Source: Doris montereyensis (lineage: Eukaryota > Mollusca > Gastropoda > Nudibranchia > Dorididae). From it: a stretch of DNA of 64,000 bases. The position numbers and the translations under genes are program-made. The stretch covers positions 127,001-191,000 of the forward strand of contig JAXRKP010000453.1 of NCBI GenBank assembly GCA_037039925.1, read 5' to 3'. Below the pieces are notes generated by a model. The model was given only the letters and a program-made list of their open reading frames with translations, was not told where the DNA came from and did not search any database. This document shows positions 35,260 to 40,961 of this stretch, one piece after another (position 1 is the first letter of the stretch; every line of letters begins with the position of its first letter).

Positions 35260-35532
35260 ATAATAATAACTGTATTAGTAATTCAGCTGAAAGAGTGAAA
35301 GCGGTTTAAGAAAAATTCTTCTTTAATGCTTTAGAATCGTGCCCTAAGGTATGATCTTTTTTCACCAAGAAAACATGTAACAAATTGTTACAGGGTAACT
35401 AAATAATTGGATTCAACTCTCATTACCAAGAAAACATGTAACAAAGCGTTAAGGCGTAACTAACTAATTGGCTTAAACTCTCATTTCAGGATTGATTTCC
35501 GTAGTGATGACATCAAGAGATTAAAGTTATGA
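8913..35532 (+). CDS. COG4: Conserved oligomeric Golgi complex subunit 4 (spliced gene, 22 exons placed)
   Basis: COG4 belongs to lobe A of the COG complex, which tethers vesicles in retrograde transport within the Golgi and works with the syntaxin-5/Sly1 SNARE machinery. The exons together encode about 747 residues; the human protein, as I recall it, has 785. Diagnostic stretches are [15 protein letters not shown] (exon 4), [12 protein letters not shown] (exon 6), [10 protein letters not shown] (exon 7), [12 protein letters not shown] (exon 10), MMEEYFMRE (exon 12), [12 protein letters not shown] (exon 21) and the end DIKRLKL (exon 23). The residues equivalent to human Arg729 (FAR, exon 21) and Glu764 (TEVRQ, exon 22), a pair tied to glycosylation disease, are both kept. 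Exon phases agree throughout. Exon 14, about 20 residues ending before RGISSSSVD, is not found. Exons 6, 15, 18 and 19 carry small frame breaks. AATAAA at 36320-36325 is a plausible polyA signal. Confidence 0.93.
9033..11520. other. COG4 intron 1, first part
   Basis: About 2.5 kb with no exon I can support. It holds CTAGATCTA-type tracts near 9170-9250, a C-rich patch at 10140-10215, and an AAGATGGCCGC motif near 10365 followed by a seven-codon open frame. Confidence 0.45.
11521..11648 (+). other. candidate cassette (poison) exon in COG4 intron 1
   Basis: A good acceptor (TGTATTTGATTGCAG) is followed in phase 0 by an open frame of about 42 codons starting [13 protein letters not shown] and ending in TGA. 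Joined to exon 1 it would continue the acidic stretch but then stop. It does not match known COG4, and exon 2 at 12534 fits the family better. No convincing donor is seen, so it would be a terminal or nonsense exon, or chance. Confidence 0.25.
11842..12190 (+). mobile_element. 5'-truncated LINE copy (3' end), same family as 43-44.5 kb
   Basis: Matches the last part of the minus-strand LINE at 43.1-43.5 kb: AGAGACAAAATCAGA, TTGAGATGGTTTGGG, GTAAACAGAATGAATGACAA and GAATGGGAACTG followed by AAAGAAAGAAAG. The frame is broken by stops. It lies in COG4 intron 1. Confidence 0.8.
12534..12616 (+). CDS. COG4: COG4 exon 2
   Basis: Acceptor CATTAAAG, donor CT|GTGAGT, phase 0 in and 2 out. Encodes [18 protein letters not shown], matching the coiled-coil N-terminal region of COG4 (LLEQQNTIESKM in human). 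Confidence 0.9.
13203..13317 (+). CDS. COG4: COG4 exon 3
   Basis: Acceptor TTTTTACAG, donor AAG|GTATTG. Encodes [20 protein letters not shown] and [17 protein letters not shown], closely matching animal COG4. Confidence 0.93.
14349..14450 (+). CDS. COG4: COG4 exon 4
   Basis: Acceptor ATCTTCAG, donor AAA|GTAGGA, 34 codons in phase 0. Contains [20 protein letters not shown], one of the best conserved COG4 blocks. Confidence 0.95.
14684..14762 (+). CDS. COG4: COG4 exon 5
   Basis: Acceptor TGTTCAG, donor GATG|GTAACT, ends phase 1. Encodes [16 protein letters not shown], equivalent to the AAHTHRYLCLDKSVI region of human COG4. Confidence 0.9.
15035..15186 (+). mobile_element. SINE family B, 3' part
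   Basis: Carries CCAGGTGCAAAAAGGTACGAGC, GGGAGTAAAA..AACCTG, GGTGATTATTATCACC and the GGAACTTTACTT end. The tRNA-like head is missing. Confidence 0.7.
15190..15560 (-). mobile_element. SINE family A, reversed, with internal 45-bp tandem repeat
   Basis: Reverse complement of the family A body: CAACTAAGGTGATCTCTGGG, then AACAGCCAAGGGATC and GGACCAAGGGG. Inside it the segment around ATTTCAAAATTTTG is tandemly repeated about 4.5 times with a 45-base period (15236-15437). The 45-base period (15 codons) gives long repetitive frames on both strands that are not genes. Confidence 0.75.
15711..15905 (+). CDS. COG4: COG4 exon 6 (one-base frame break)
   Basis: Acceptor CATCAG, donor CAG|GTGACA. Encodes [17 protein letters not shown] and [12 protein letters not shown]. 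At the G run 15853-15857 one G is in excess. Before it the frame is COG4; after it COG4 resumes one frame over as [15 protein letters not shown] up to the donor, while the unshifted frame stops at once. This is a homopolymer indel. Confidence 0.9.
15906..16853. other. COG4 intron 6
   Basis: Nothing recognised: no exon-like segment and no repeat shared with the rest of the window. Confidence 0.4.
16854..17010 (+). CDS. COG4: COG4 exon 7
   Basis: Acceptor CATTTTTCAG, donor TATG|GTAAGT, ends phase 1. Contains [18 protein letters not shown] and HQPLVETYY, nearly identical to human. Its last ~19 bases are the seed of the tandem array that follows. Confidence 0.95.
16996..17295 (+). repeat. tandem array of the exon 7 donor junction
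   Basis: The junction TTGAGACATACTATG|GTAAG followed by TGTCGTTTTT recurs downstream as TTGAGACATATTATTGTGT, TTGAGAGGTATTATGGTGT, TTGAGAGGCATTATGGTGT and TTGAGACGTTTTACG, each followed by a G/T-rich GTTTTT tract. Units are about 33-49 bases. Because the exon part codes for the conserved VETYY, the exon is the source and the intron copies are derived. Confidence 0.8.
17299..17347 (-). mobile_element. LINE 3'-end fragment
   Basis: Reverse complement contains CATACACCGAAAGGTAGAA and GAATGGGAACTGTTAA followed by AAAGAAAG, the 3' tail of the LINE at 43-44.5 kb. Only about 50 bases. Confidence 0.6.
17464..17570 (+). CDS. COG4: COG4 exon 8
   Basis: Acceptor TTTTTTCAG, donor AAGA|GTACGT. Encodes [19 protein letters not shown] and [10 protein letters not shown], matching human GPGRLYTLIKYLQVECDRQ. 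Phase 1 in, 0 out. Confidence 0.93.
17875..18150 (+). mobile_element. dispersed repeat, family C, copy 2
   Basis: Same ordered blocks as 8430-8715: TTTTTTTCACAACGTT, ACTCTTAGGAAAG, GAGTACCCAGCTATA, ACAGTCGGTGAGCCTGCACT. Ends about 50 bases before exon 9. Confidence 0.65.
18199..18257 (+). CDS. COG4: COG4 exon 9
   Basis: Acceptor CATTCCAG, donor AAAG|GTAGGT, ends phase 2. Encodes [12 protein letters not shown], equivalent to FRHVQNNLMRNS in human. Confidence 0.85.
18497..18800 (+). mobile_element. SINE family A copy
   Basis: GGGGGACTCGGTAGTCCAGA head, GGTTCGAGTCCC B box, GGAGGTCCTGTGTGCAGATC, AAGATCCCTTGG and GATCACCTTAGTTGTG tail, ending in an AATCAAAT-rich stretch. Confidence 0.85.
19275..19404 (+). 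repeat. direct duplication, ~66-bp unit x2
   Basis: A unit starting TTTGTAACCTTTACAGAAG and ending AACTAAAGATGCTAG occurs twice back to back in COG4 intron 9. Confidence 0.85.
19500..19596 (+). CDS. COG4: COG4 exon 10
   Basis: Acceptor TTTCTTTCAG, donor GTG|GTAAGG, phase 2 in and 0 out. Encodes [19 protein letters not shown], matching [19 protein letters not shown] in human. Confidence 0.93.
19755..20395 (+). repeat. 27-bp tandem array of a 3' splice-site sequence
   Basis: About two dozen units, mostly 27 bases, of the form ACTTACTTTACTCTATC + TTATTTCCAG. Each unit has a pyrimidine-rich tract ending in CAG|ACT, like the real exon 11 acceptor. The last unit (ACTTACTTTGTGTTGTCTC + TTTTTCAG) is the exon 11 acceptor itself. 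The three units nearest exon 11 are exactly 27 bases, stop-free and in the COG4 frame. The 210-residue open frame across the array is not a gene. Confidence 0.85.
20396..20438 (+). CDS. COG4: COG4 exon 11
   Basis: Short exon encoding [14 protein letters not shown], acceptor CTCTTTTTCAG, donor TCAG|GTGGGT, phase 0 in and 1 out. It falls in the variable linker of COG4, so identity rests on phase and position. Confidence 0.8.
20940..21055 (+). CDS. COG4: COG4 exon 12
   Basis: Acceptor TTGTCTCAG, donor AAG|GTATAC. Encodes [20 protein letters not shown] and REMIIK, matching human [22 protein letters not shown]. The frame stays open 165 bases past the donor because of the array there. Confidence 0.93.
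21056..22030 (+). repeat. 21-bp tandem array starting at the exon 12 donor
   Basis: About 46 units of GGTATACATCTATCTTTCCAT with small variants. The array begins at the splice junction: exon AAG|GTATACATCTTTTCATGG is the first, slightly divergent unit. Nearly every unit therefore carries a G|GTATAC donor-like site. The 21-base period (seven codons) makes long open frames on both strands (runs like FPWYTSI and MVYIHLS); none is a gene. Confidence 0.9.
22480..23345 (+). repeat. 34-37-bp tandem array before exon 13
   Basis: About 25 units of CATAACTTGTATTTCCATTT + ATAACTTGTACAGT with length variants. The array runs to within ~16 bases of the exon 13 acceptor, where TTGTATTTCC becomes TTGTATTTCAG. 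One unit near 22680 reads CCATTTAGCAGGC, a further AG. Confidence 0.9.
23362..23390 (+). CDS. COG4: COG4 exon 13 (donor damaged)
   Basis: Acceptor TTGTATTTCAG, then AVNMDFLEE, matching KAVALD in human after exon 12's final K. The exon should end GAATG|GTAACAG, but one G is missing (GAATGTAACAG), while downstream repeat units keep GAATGGTAACAG. A lost G in a GG pair is the simplest reading. The exact end is inferred. Confidence 0.65.
23380..24160 (+). repeat. ~21-23-bp tandem array after exon 13
   Basis: More than 30 degenerate units of TTGGAATAGTAACAGTATCA type. The first is the exon 13 junction itself (GAATGTAACAGTATTATATTG); the next ones read GAAATGGTAACAGTA. Most units carry GTAACAG, a donor-like string. 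Confidence 0.85.
24400..24790 (+). repeat. ~100-bp tandem repeat x4-5
   Basis: Unit built of CAATGGGTAAAGAGGGCCCTC, CTTTCAATGCCAAAGC and TTAATTAGCCCCCTCTCAAG. Lies in the interval where exon 14 is expected. Confidence 0.85.
24791..25150. other. remainder of COG4 intron before exon 15
   Basis: No segment encoding the expected SSMVDDVF-type block of COG4 was seen in any frame here or between 23.4 and 24.8 kb. Confidence 0.5.
25151..25373 (+). CDS. COG4: COG4 exon 15 (local frame disturbance)
   Basis: Acceptor CTTTTCAG, donor CTG|GTAGGG; enters with one base of a split codon and leaves in phase 0. Encodes [20 protein letters not shown] and [10 protein letters not shown]. Between DF and AGFP the direct frame gives an odd GRCCWDGR, while one frame over it reads REVLLGR, matching COG4. 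Two small compensating indels around 25229 and 25250 explain this. Confidence 0.92.
25836..25898 (+). CDS. COG4: COG4 exon 16
   Basis: Acceptor CTCCTTTTTAG, donor GAG|GTAATT, 21 codons in phase 0. Encodes [20 protein letters not shown], like [20 protein letters not shown] in human. Confidence 0.92.
26009..26672 (+). mobile_element. dispersed element with CCCGGCTATGCACGGG terminus
   Basis: Starts ACTAGCAGAGTACCCGGC and ends in (CA)n AGAAAGTGAATTATATAGAT; near the end it has GGTGCCAAATATGAGCTCTG and CTCAACCGTTTTAGAAGAT. This layout (ACTAGC..CCCGGC..GCACGGG start, ACACACA then TATATAGAT end) is familiar from dispersed repeats in many invertebrate genomes; I do not assign a class. No protein-coding capacity seen. 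Confidence 0.6.
27164..27220 (+). CDS. COG4: COG4 exon 17
   Basis: Acceptor TTGTGGACAG, donor GAG|GTGAGA, 19 codons. Encodes EEIYKLYPQ and HSRAKLE, in the same place as DCTKLFSQ..QAKFD in human. Confidence 0.88.
27510..27640 (+). repeat. ~39-bp tandem repeat x3
   Basis: Unit ACCATTTTGAATTACTCAGA + CCTAATTCCTTTATCATTG, ending about 30 bases before exon 18. Confidence 0.85.
27667..27814 (+). CDS. COG4: COG4 exon 18 (one-base frame break)
   Basis: Encodes [18 protein letters not shown], matching SCLSDLAAVSNKFRDLLQ, then one frame over [20 protein letters not shown] and ATNHNITE up to the donor GAG|GTTTGT. The break lies at about 27717-27725, where one base is in excess. Unshifted, the frame stops at 27778. 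The acceptor CTGAAG is weak in pyrimidines. Confidence 0.88.
27804..27915 (+). repeat. tandem copies of the exon 18 donor junction
   Basis: The junction CACTGAG|GTTTGTAGTTTGG followed by TAGCGTTTTTTGCTT is repeated as CACTGAGATTTGTAATTTGG and CACTGACATTTGTAGTTTGG, ending in a partial CACTGAGA. Units are 31-36 bases. The exonic bases code for the end of NITE. Confidence 0.85.
28286..28497 (-). mobile_element. SINE family B, reversed
   Basis: Reverse complement carries GGTCACGAGTTAAAATCC, CCCAGGTGCAAATGGGTAC, CTAGCTTGGGAGGAAAAACC and TGCATCAGACTA. It lies in COG4 intron 18. Confidence 0.75.
28742..28827 (+). CDS. COG4: COG4 exon 19 (one-base frame break)
   Basis: Acceptor TTCTTTCAG, donor AAG|GTATGT. 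Begins EEFSNY, then after a lost base (about 28760) [20 protein letters not shown], matching [20 protein letters not shown] in human. With the base restored it is 29 codons, phase 0 to 0. Confidence 0.9.
28872..29165 (+). mobile_element. SINE family A copy
   Basis: TTGTCCAGAGGCAAGGTATC head, GGTCCAGGTAGGTGACACTC body and ATCACCTTAGGTGTGGATG tail. Confidence 0.8.
29685..29735 (+). mobile_element. LINE 3'-end fragment
   Basis: AAACACATACACCAGAAGG and GAATGGGAACTGGTAAAG followed by AAAGAAAG match the terminal part of the LINE at 43-44.5 kb. Confidence 0.6.
29803..29868. repeat. (AGATTT)n hexamer repeat
   Basis: About eleven units of AGATTT with one variant; gives an RF-repeat open frame that is not a gene. 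Confidence 0.9.
30530..30631 (+). CDS. COG4: COG4 exon 20
   Basis: Acceptor AACTCACAG, donor AGG|GTAAGT, 34 codons. Encodes [20 protein letters not shown] and [12 protein letters not shown], matching [20 protein letters not shown] and LEKVVLKSTFNR in human. Confidence 0.95.
31565..31693 (+). CDS. COG4: COG4 exon 21
   Basis: Acceptor CATTTTAG, donor AGG|GTGAGT, 43 codons. Encodes [20 protein letters not shown] and [20 protein letters not shown], the best conserved block of COG4. The arginine of DKFAR corresponds to human Arg729. Confidence 0.97.
32070..32235 (+). mobile_element. possible LINE C-terminal fragment
   Basis: Translates as [18 protein letters not shown] and, after a shift, [19 protein letters not shown], resembling the conserved tail of endonuclease/reverse-transcriptase elements (GRP..R....L..DL). 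Broken frame and no flanking match in this window. Confidence 0.35.
32230..32572. repeat. 25-bp tandem repeat
   Basis: Unit GTAACCATGTGAGACGCTAG + TACTA, about ten full or partial copies, followed by a poly-G run near 32597-32616. Confidence 0.9.
32792..32883 (+). CDS. COG4: COG4 exon 22
   Basis: Acceptor CTCCTCCTCAG, donor TTAG|GTGAGT, phase 0 in and 2 out. Encodes [20 protein letters not shown] and [10 protein letters not shown], almost identical to human; the glutamate of TEVRQ corresponds to Glu764. Confidence 0.97.
32915..33000 (+). mobile_element. tRNA-like SINE head
   Basis: AACTCGGTTGGTAGCACACT resembles a tRNA D-arm/A box, and GCGAGTTTGATCCCCATGG a T-arm/B box about 35 bases on. 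It lacks a foldable full tRNA, so it is a SINE fragment, not a tRNA gene. Confidence 0.5.
33079..33395. repeat. (TAC)n then (TAG)n trinucleotide repeats
   Basis: A TAC/ACT run switches abruptly into a TAG/AGT run at 33117, so the two halves are inverted and could fold into a hairpin. Confidence 0.95.
33780..34225 (+). repeat. ~86-bp tandem repeat x5
   Basis: Unit CGGACTCCACCCACTGTATC + GTAGCCTTTGTCCCATTG + TATCACTGGTTTGTTACTA + CTAGGCAATTAGAATTGAA + CAGTCTTC. It lies in the last COG4 intron. Confidence 0.9.
35208..35262. repeat. (TAG)n trinucleotide repeat
   Basis: About 17 TAG units followed by a few AAT units. Confidence 0.95.
35490..35532 (+). CDS. COG4: COG4 exon 23 (last coding)
   Basis: Acceptor TCATTTCAG. 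Completes the split arginine codon and encodes [14 protein letters not shown] then TGA, matching the human C-terminus RIDFRSEDIKRLRL. Confidence 0.97.
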
Positions 35533-36340
35533 GGATTACACAAGAACGACATTTCTGGTTATTTCCACACCTACATTATTCCAGTCTTTCAATGAAAAAA
35601 AGAAATCCTTTTACACAGGGTTTTTCATCATTTTGTTTAGTAGTTTTTTCATTACATTTTAGTTTTTTTTCATTACAGTGTAGTTTTTCACTATCATTTT
35701 AGTTTCTCATTACATTTTGTTTTTCATTACTTTTCAGTTTTCACAACATCACTACACGTTAGATTCTATTACATTTTAGTTTTTCACTACATTCTAGTTT
35801 TTCATTACATTTTGGACTTACAGCTGATCTGTTAGGGTGAAAATACAAATGTGTTTTGTATATCAAATGTACAAAATGTGTGCTTCTATTCTTTGATTAA
35901 TTAAGCAAATTTAAATTAGCACACAGAGATTCAGCCATGAATGACACAATAATTTCTTGTTATGGAAGGGGAAAAAGGGTATGCACTTGTTAAGTATAAG
36001 TGTTTTATTTAATTTTTATATTTCTGGTTCGTCTGAATCTTTACTGATATTGGCTACCTTTTAAGTTTTGCATTTGTAAATTTTCCTTACAAATATGTTC
36101 CTTGTTGATTGCCTACTTACTACATTGTATGATAAATTACTTCAGATTTATCATGGTTGTACGATCCAGTAGATAAATTAAAATTGAAGAGGGTTGAAAA
36201 TCAAAACTCTGCAATGGAAAACAATTCTCAAATAAGGATGAAATGATTCATTACCATGTTCTGACTTTTGTTTCAATGCACTTGTGGGTTTACAAAATGT
36301 GATTATATGTTTAATGTTTAATAAAATTTGTTATTTATTC
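35533..36340 (+). other. COG4: COG4 3' untranslated region
   Basis: AT-rich. At 35635-35815 a degenerate repeat of TTTTTCATTACATTTTAG occurs about eight times. AATAAA at 36320-36325 is the likely polyadenylation signal, about 790 bases after the stop. Confidence 0.5.
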
Positions 36341-37394
36341 ATGTTATAAAAAATGATTTTCGTCGGGATGATTTTTTTTTATTAAACTTCAACAAAACAT
36401 ACTTTGATCAATACAACTTTTGTTGATTTATTTGACAAGTTTGTTTATTGAGTTTTGAGAAAAAGATGTTTTCCAGCACAGTTGAAGAAACATATGATCG
36501 TCTTTTGATGAAGAAGTGGCTGGTTGGTGGAGTGCTGGTAGGTCCTATTTCTTTCCTTTCTTTCACAAGTCTTTTATCCAACTGTTTACTCTTAATCCAC
36601 TCTGAACGAGATCATCGCATATAGTGGACATGATAAATTCCAATAAAACAATTTGATGAAGAATGATCCCGTCTTCAATTTCAAATTCTATAAATAATGT
36701 AAAATTCAAAGTTTAAATTTGGTTCTCAGCTTTTTAAAAGAAGTGACTGCGCAAAGGTCTATCAATAATTTTCATGCTCAAAACAAACCCTCTAACTACG
36801 TACACTCGACCTTGAGAGCTATTCACTTATGGTCTGTGAACATTAACTCATTAACTACCCAAGGTCCGACACAAGATTATGGCATGTGTACCCAAAAAGT
36901 AGGGTGGTTTAAAAAGTTCGTAACTTTTTTATTTGTTATCATTTTCTCTTCATTTTTGAAACACAGTGTTCGTAAGAGGCACAAACTTTATATTGGCACC
37001 AATAAAAATCGACTATGTGTCGTTAGTTTGTCTGAGTGGGGATGAGTGAAAAGGTGAAAGTGAAAAGCTAAAAATCTTTTTGGGGTGGAGACACCATTGA
37101 CACAATACACTATTTCCGTCAGTAAATAGATGAAAACAATGAACTGGTAAACTGATCAAAAATAGTGCAGTCTATGCTGTTTCTGACTTGTAGTAGTAGA
37201 AGTAGTAGTGATAGTAGTTGTTTTGTACGTTGGCAAAGAAAATGGGTCTAATCAAAGTCTTGCACTGCCAGCAGTAAAAAAAAACATCAACCGTTCACAC
37301 TAAAAAGCTTGTTCGGTATGAAACGGAAGTAAAATAATAAGCCTAGAAGATGCCCCCTCGCGTATACGTGATATTTCTAGTTATGACCCGGCAA
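36341..37394. other. intergenic, no gene seen
   Basis: Spacer between the convergent COG4 and Myb/SANT-like genes. Open frames here have no recognisable protein content. Confidence 0.45.
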
Positions 37395-37670
37395 TGTTGT
37401 GATCACACATGTGCATCAATTTCTATAGTTATGATCACACATGGCATCAATTGTTAACGTGATCATGTGCAACAATTGTACTATGGTGTAAGTGTAACAT
37501 GATCACATTGTATTGTACTATGGTGTAAGTGTAATGTGATCACACATGTGATTGTACTATGGTGTAAGTGTAACCATGTGACAATGGTGTAAGTGTAACG
37601 TGATCACACATGTGCAACAATTGTACTATGGTGTAGATGTAACATGATCGCACATGTGTGACAATGGTAG
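37395..37670. repeat. irregular tandem repeat with GTGATCACACATGTG
   Basis: Repeats of AACGTGATCACACATGTGCA and TTGTACTATGGTGTAAGTG in varying order. The core TGATCA/ACATGT strings are palindromic. Confidence 0.75.
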
Positions 37671-38376
37671 TCCTTGAGTTAAGACCCGCCCTTATACCCT
37701 TGCTCTCTTTCAGTCAGTGCATCACCTGTCACTGTCACCGATCATAGTCTATTCTATTGCATGAATTCTCTGCTCACTGCCACAGCCTATCAATCATAAC
37801 GCATCTGGGTCGATCGATAAATTCGTGTTCCACAGAATAATGTCTGAACAGACAGCCTTTGACTAGGAGGAGCGGGATCGACAGTGTAGGCTGTAGACAT
37901 GACATAAGACTGTCTGACACCTTCGTCTGGGTAGTGCTTGGACTCAGACAGACAATGAAGCTAGACATGGAAGAAGACTGACACACTAGTGACACGTTTG
38001 CACCTAGACCTAGCATTGCTGGCTAAAGTAAAGTGTGCCATCTGTTCTCATCTTATTGTTATTTCTGACAAAAACTCAACAAAATATTCGTTTTAAGGCC
38101 TCTGATAGATGGGTATGAAGTTCCATTACAGTTACAGAGAAAAAGAAAAAGTGTGTCTTTACACGTGTCGACCGTGTCTTTACACACTGTTACTATAAAG
38201 TAAAAAAATCGGTCAACAGAGGAAAGCGTGTTTATAGAGTTTGCTTTTATGAAGTGTCGTTTACCCAGCAACTACTGTATCAGTATGCAGTTTACTTTTC
38301 TTTCAAACTTATTTGAATTCATTTCCCCAAGTTTCAACCAGAATGATGACAATTATGAGACCAGTATCTCTCCATA

Positions 38377-38589
38377 CAGTAGTTGCTGGATAACATCATA
38401 CTTTATAAAAGCACACTCTGCATACACACGCCTACATATGCTGACTAAATTTTTACTTACTTATCCTCGTGGTGCTTGGGCACTATATATATATATAATA
38501 AAAGTGTTTTCATAAACACACAGTAGACACAAAAGCACGCTTTTCCTTTCCTGCGCCCAAAAGGGTGTGCGTTTATCCGGCGACTACAG
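38377..38589. mobile_element. small MITE with TA flanks
   Basis: Left end TA|CAGTAGTTGCTGGATAAC and right end, reversed, TA|CTGTAGTCGCCGGATAAAC. 213 bases, no coding capacity; the TA flanks fit a Tc1/mariner/pogo-type element. A third similar end (GTTTACCCAGCAACTACTG|TA) lies at 38253-38273 in the opposite orientation. Confidence 0.6.
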
Positions 38590-38744
38590 TATCGATAACT
38601 TGGAAACAAAAACATAATTATATGATAATCAGTGAGGAACTATCGTCAGTAGTAAACCAGTCATGATACCGCATAGCAATCGGGGACAAATTCAAGTATT
38701 TATTCTTGGTACGGACATCTTGAAGTTGAAACCATCTGGACGAC

Positions 38745-38990
38745 TACGCTGTCTTATCAGAATTTGATTTGATATGATTTTACCGACATCCACAACTAAG
38801 GTAATCTCTGGGTTTGTGGTAGGATTTTTAATTTTGCCCGGACTGCCTCGTAAACAAAACAGCCAAGGGATCTTTAACGTGTACAGAGTGTTATGATCTG
38901 CACACGATTTTATTTTCAACCTGCCAGGGCTTGAACCCACGATCTTCTAGTTAAGAGGCCAACACTTTGCCTCTGGACCACCACGTCCAT
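38745..38990 (-). mobile_element. SINE family A, reversed
   Basis: CAACTAAGGTAATCTCTGGG tail, AACAGCCAAGGGATC, then GGGCTTGAACCCACGATC (B box reversed) and GCCTCTGGACCACCACG (A box reversed). Confidence 0.85.
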
Positions 38991-39112
38991 GCCTTATCAG
39001 ACAAACTAGAGGGTTTCAGGGCCGTGTTCTCTCACCCGTCATATTGGAGGCCAGCGGGCATTCTATGACGTACAGATACAGATACAGTATGGACACACAA
39101 AGTGATATTCAT

Positions 39113-39405
39113 GGCCCAGTGGTTTGACATAGAGATTTGAGATCATGAGGTCCTGACTTCAAATCCTGTGGATACCACATCTGATGTTGTGTTCTTTGGG
39201 AAAGTCACTTAAACTTAAATCGCATTTTGTTACATTGATCTATGTCGAAAGGGTACCAGCGTTAGCTGGGCAGTAAAAAGTAAAAGTTCCTTCAAGGTCG
39301 ATATGGCCCATAGAGTTGGAACGTATCCTGGTTTCTATTGCTTCAAGCTATGGAAGCCAGGATAAGCTTCAGCTCTATGAGCCATAATGGCCCTGAAGGA
39401 GTTTG
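39113..39405 (+). mobile_element. SINE family B with inverted 3' end
   Basis: tRNA-like head and body on the plus strand. The 3' segment occurs twice, first reversed (39279-39335, GTTCCTTCAAGG..CCTGGTTTCTAT) and then forward (39340-39405, GAAGCCAGGATAAGC..GGCCCTGAAGGA), forming a short palindrome. Confidence 0.7.
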
Positions 39406-39409
39406 GGTT

Positions 39410-40124
39410 GTTTTTTTTCATGGATATCGTGAAAGTCATACAGAAGTTCATTCTCGTTCTTTCTACGTGCCACAAACAATTTTTTAAACTTAAAAATCTG
39501 ATATCATAAATATAATGCTTTTCTTCTTTCACATAGAACATGAAAAAACATGAATAACAAACTTGATTTCATCAAAATCGACGAAAACATATTTGTATAT
39601 ATAAAGATATGATTTCTAGGTTTATTGGGACTTTAAATTGTTTTGCCTATTTCCGAACATGTATTTTAGGTTATTTATGTGTTAAGTAACATTTTTAAAA
39701 TTAACAATGGAAAACTTTAAATGAACACACAAGTCATCATGTCTTTACAATTATAAATTGAAGGCTATTCAAGGTAAACACTGTGTTATGAATTTTGGCA
39801 AATTCATGATGATATCACCAAATTAAACAAATATAACATAGAAAAGTGTTCAAAATCCAAACAGAAAACTGCTAAGAAAGAATACCATTCTTGCAAGCTC
39901 ATAAAATAAAAAGAAAGAAAAAACAAACAAAAATACAGTACAAGCAGTCCAAAATCTAATAATATCATTTGATGGTGAAAATAACTACAGGAAATAACAA
40001 ATGTACCATATATTGTCTCCTTTTAACCTCACCTGACGTGACCAGTCATCCAAATAGTAAAGATTAAAGTACAGATGCTATTTGAATGACCTGTCGCCTA
40101 AATATACCTTGCCTACATTACATT

Positions 40125-40168
<44 letters not shown>

Positions 40169-40520
40169 TGATGATGATACATGTAATAATGTACAGGCAA
40201 GCCAACAACAGTTCAGAATTATTCTGAAATGAAACTTTTAAAATTCAAATAATGTGGGCAAGTTCTGGTGAGCATTCATAATCAACTGTGTATCCTTATA
40301 TACATGCAATATCATATTGTCAGTGAAACTGTCTAAACGCATAAGCCCACGATATATGGGGGATATGAGATTTGTTTTAAAATGATCAAACGCATGCTTC
40401 TTTCGTGTCTATAAATATTGGAGGCCTTGAACCAGTAGAAAAGCTAATTTTACACTCATGATCTAAAACAAAGATTTCTGGGGGGTTTTCTTCCAAAAGA
40501 CATAGTACCATGTTTGTAGC
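39410..40520. other. 3' flank of the Myb/SANT-like gene
   Basis: AT-rich, with an (AAT)n microsatellite at 40126-40166. TTTATT at 40521-40526 (AATAAA on the minus strand) is a candidate polyA signal for the Myb/SANT-like gene. Confidence 0.4.
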
Positions 40521-40694
40521 TTTATTTGATGATTTATGACATGTTTTGCTTCTGAAAAATTACGTCGAGTGGACTGATGTGTGTTTAGACAGTCTCACTC
40601 ATCATATTTGTCTGGTTCCCATGGTCGAACACAGTAACTCACGCACACTCATGCACACAAACACAGATACACACACAATCCAATAGGAATCATG

Positions 40695-40859
40695 TCAGCT
40701 TTTACTGCTACTAGCCAAACTTCCATTCGTACATCTACATTCCGTTGTTTTTGATCTGTCAACAGACGTCTTCAGGACGGCCAGGACCTCCTTGAACATA
40801 CTCATTTTCTCCACGTGCATTTTCTCTAATTTCTCCATCCGCAATCGTTCCTGCTTTTT
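40695..40859 (-). CDS. alternative last exon segment: basic coiled C-terminus
   Basis: Just past the TAA/TGA stops that end the main last exon, the same frame reopens as KKQERLRMEKLEKMHVEKMS, MFKEVLAVLKTSVDRSK and a stop at 40695. This helical, charged tail is what Myb/SANT-like proteins usually have. The string GAAGACAG at its start could act as an acceptor in phase 0 after exon 45151, skipping the stops. Otherwise the two stops are a recent loss or an error. Confidence 0.45.
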   Translation of the reverse strand, partial: KKQERLRMEKLEKMHVEKMSMFKEVLAVLKTSVDRSKTTECRCTNGSLASSSKS

Positions 40860-40868
40860 CTGTCTTCA

Positions 40869-40961
40869 TTAATAACGTGAAGCATCTGGAGGACTTGGTT
40901 GACGATCACTCTCTTTCTGCACTGACGGCTGGCCGTTGTATTTCTTTTTCTTCATCAAAAT
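40869..40961 (-). CDS. Myb/SANT-like gene, exon 6
   Basis: Acceptor TGTCTGTCTTCAG. Encodes ILMKKKKYNGQPSVQKESDR and QPSPPDASRY, ending at TAA with TGA directly after it. Confidence 0.7.
   Translation of the reverse strand: MLMKKKKYNGQPSVQKESDRQPSPPDASRY

Noticed and set aside
8913..35532. Calling COG4 a pseudogene
   Set aside because: All introns, splice sites and exon phases are kept and conserved code resumes after each small indel, so sequencing error is more likely; not excluded.
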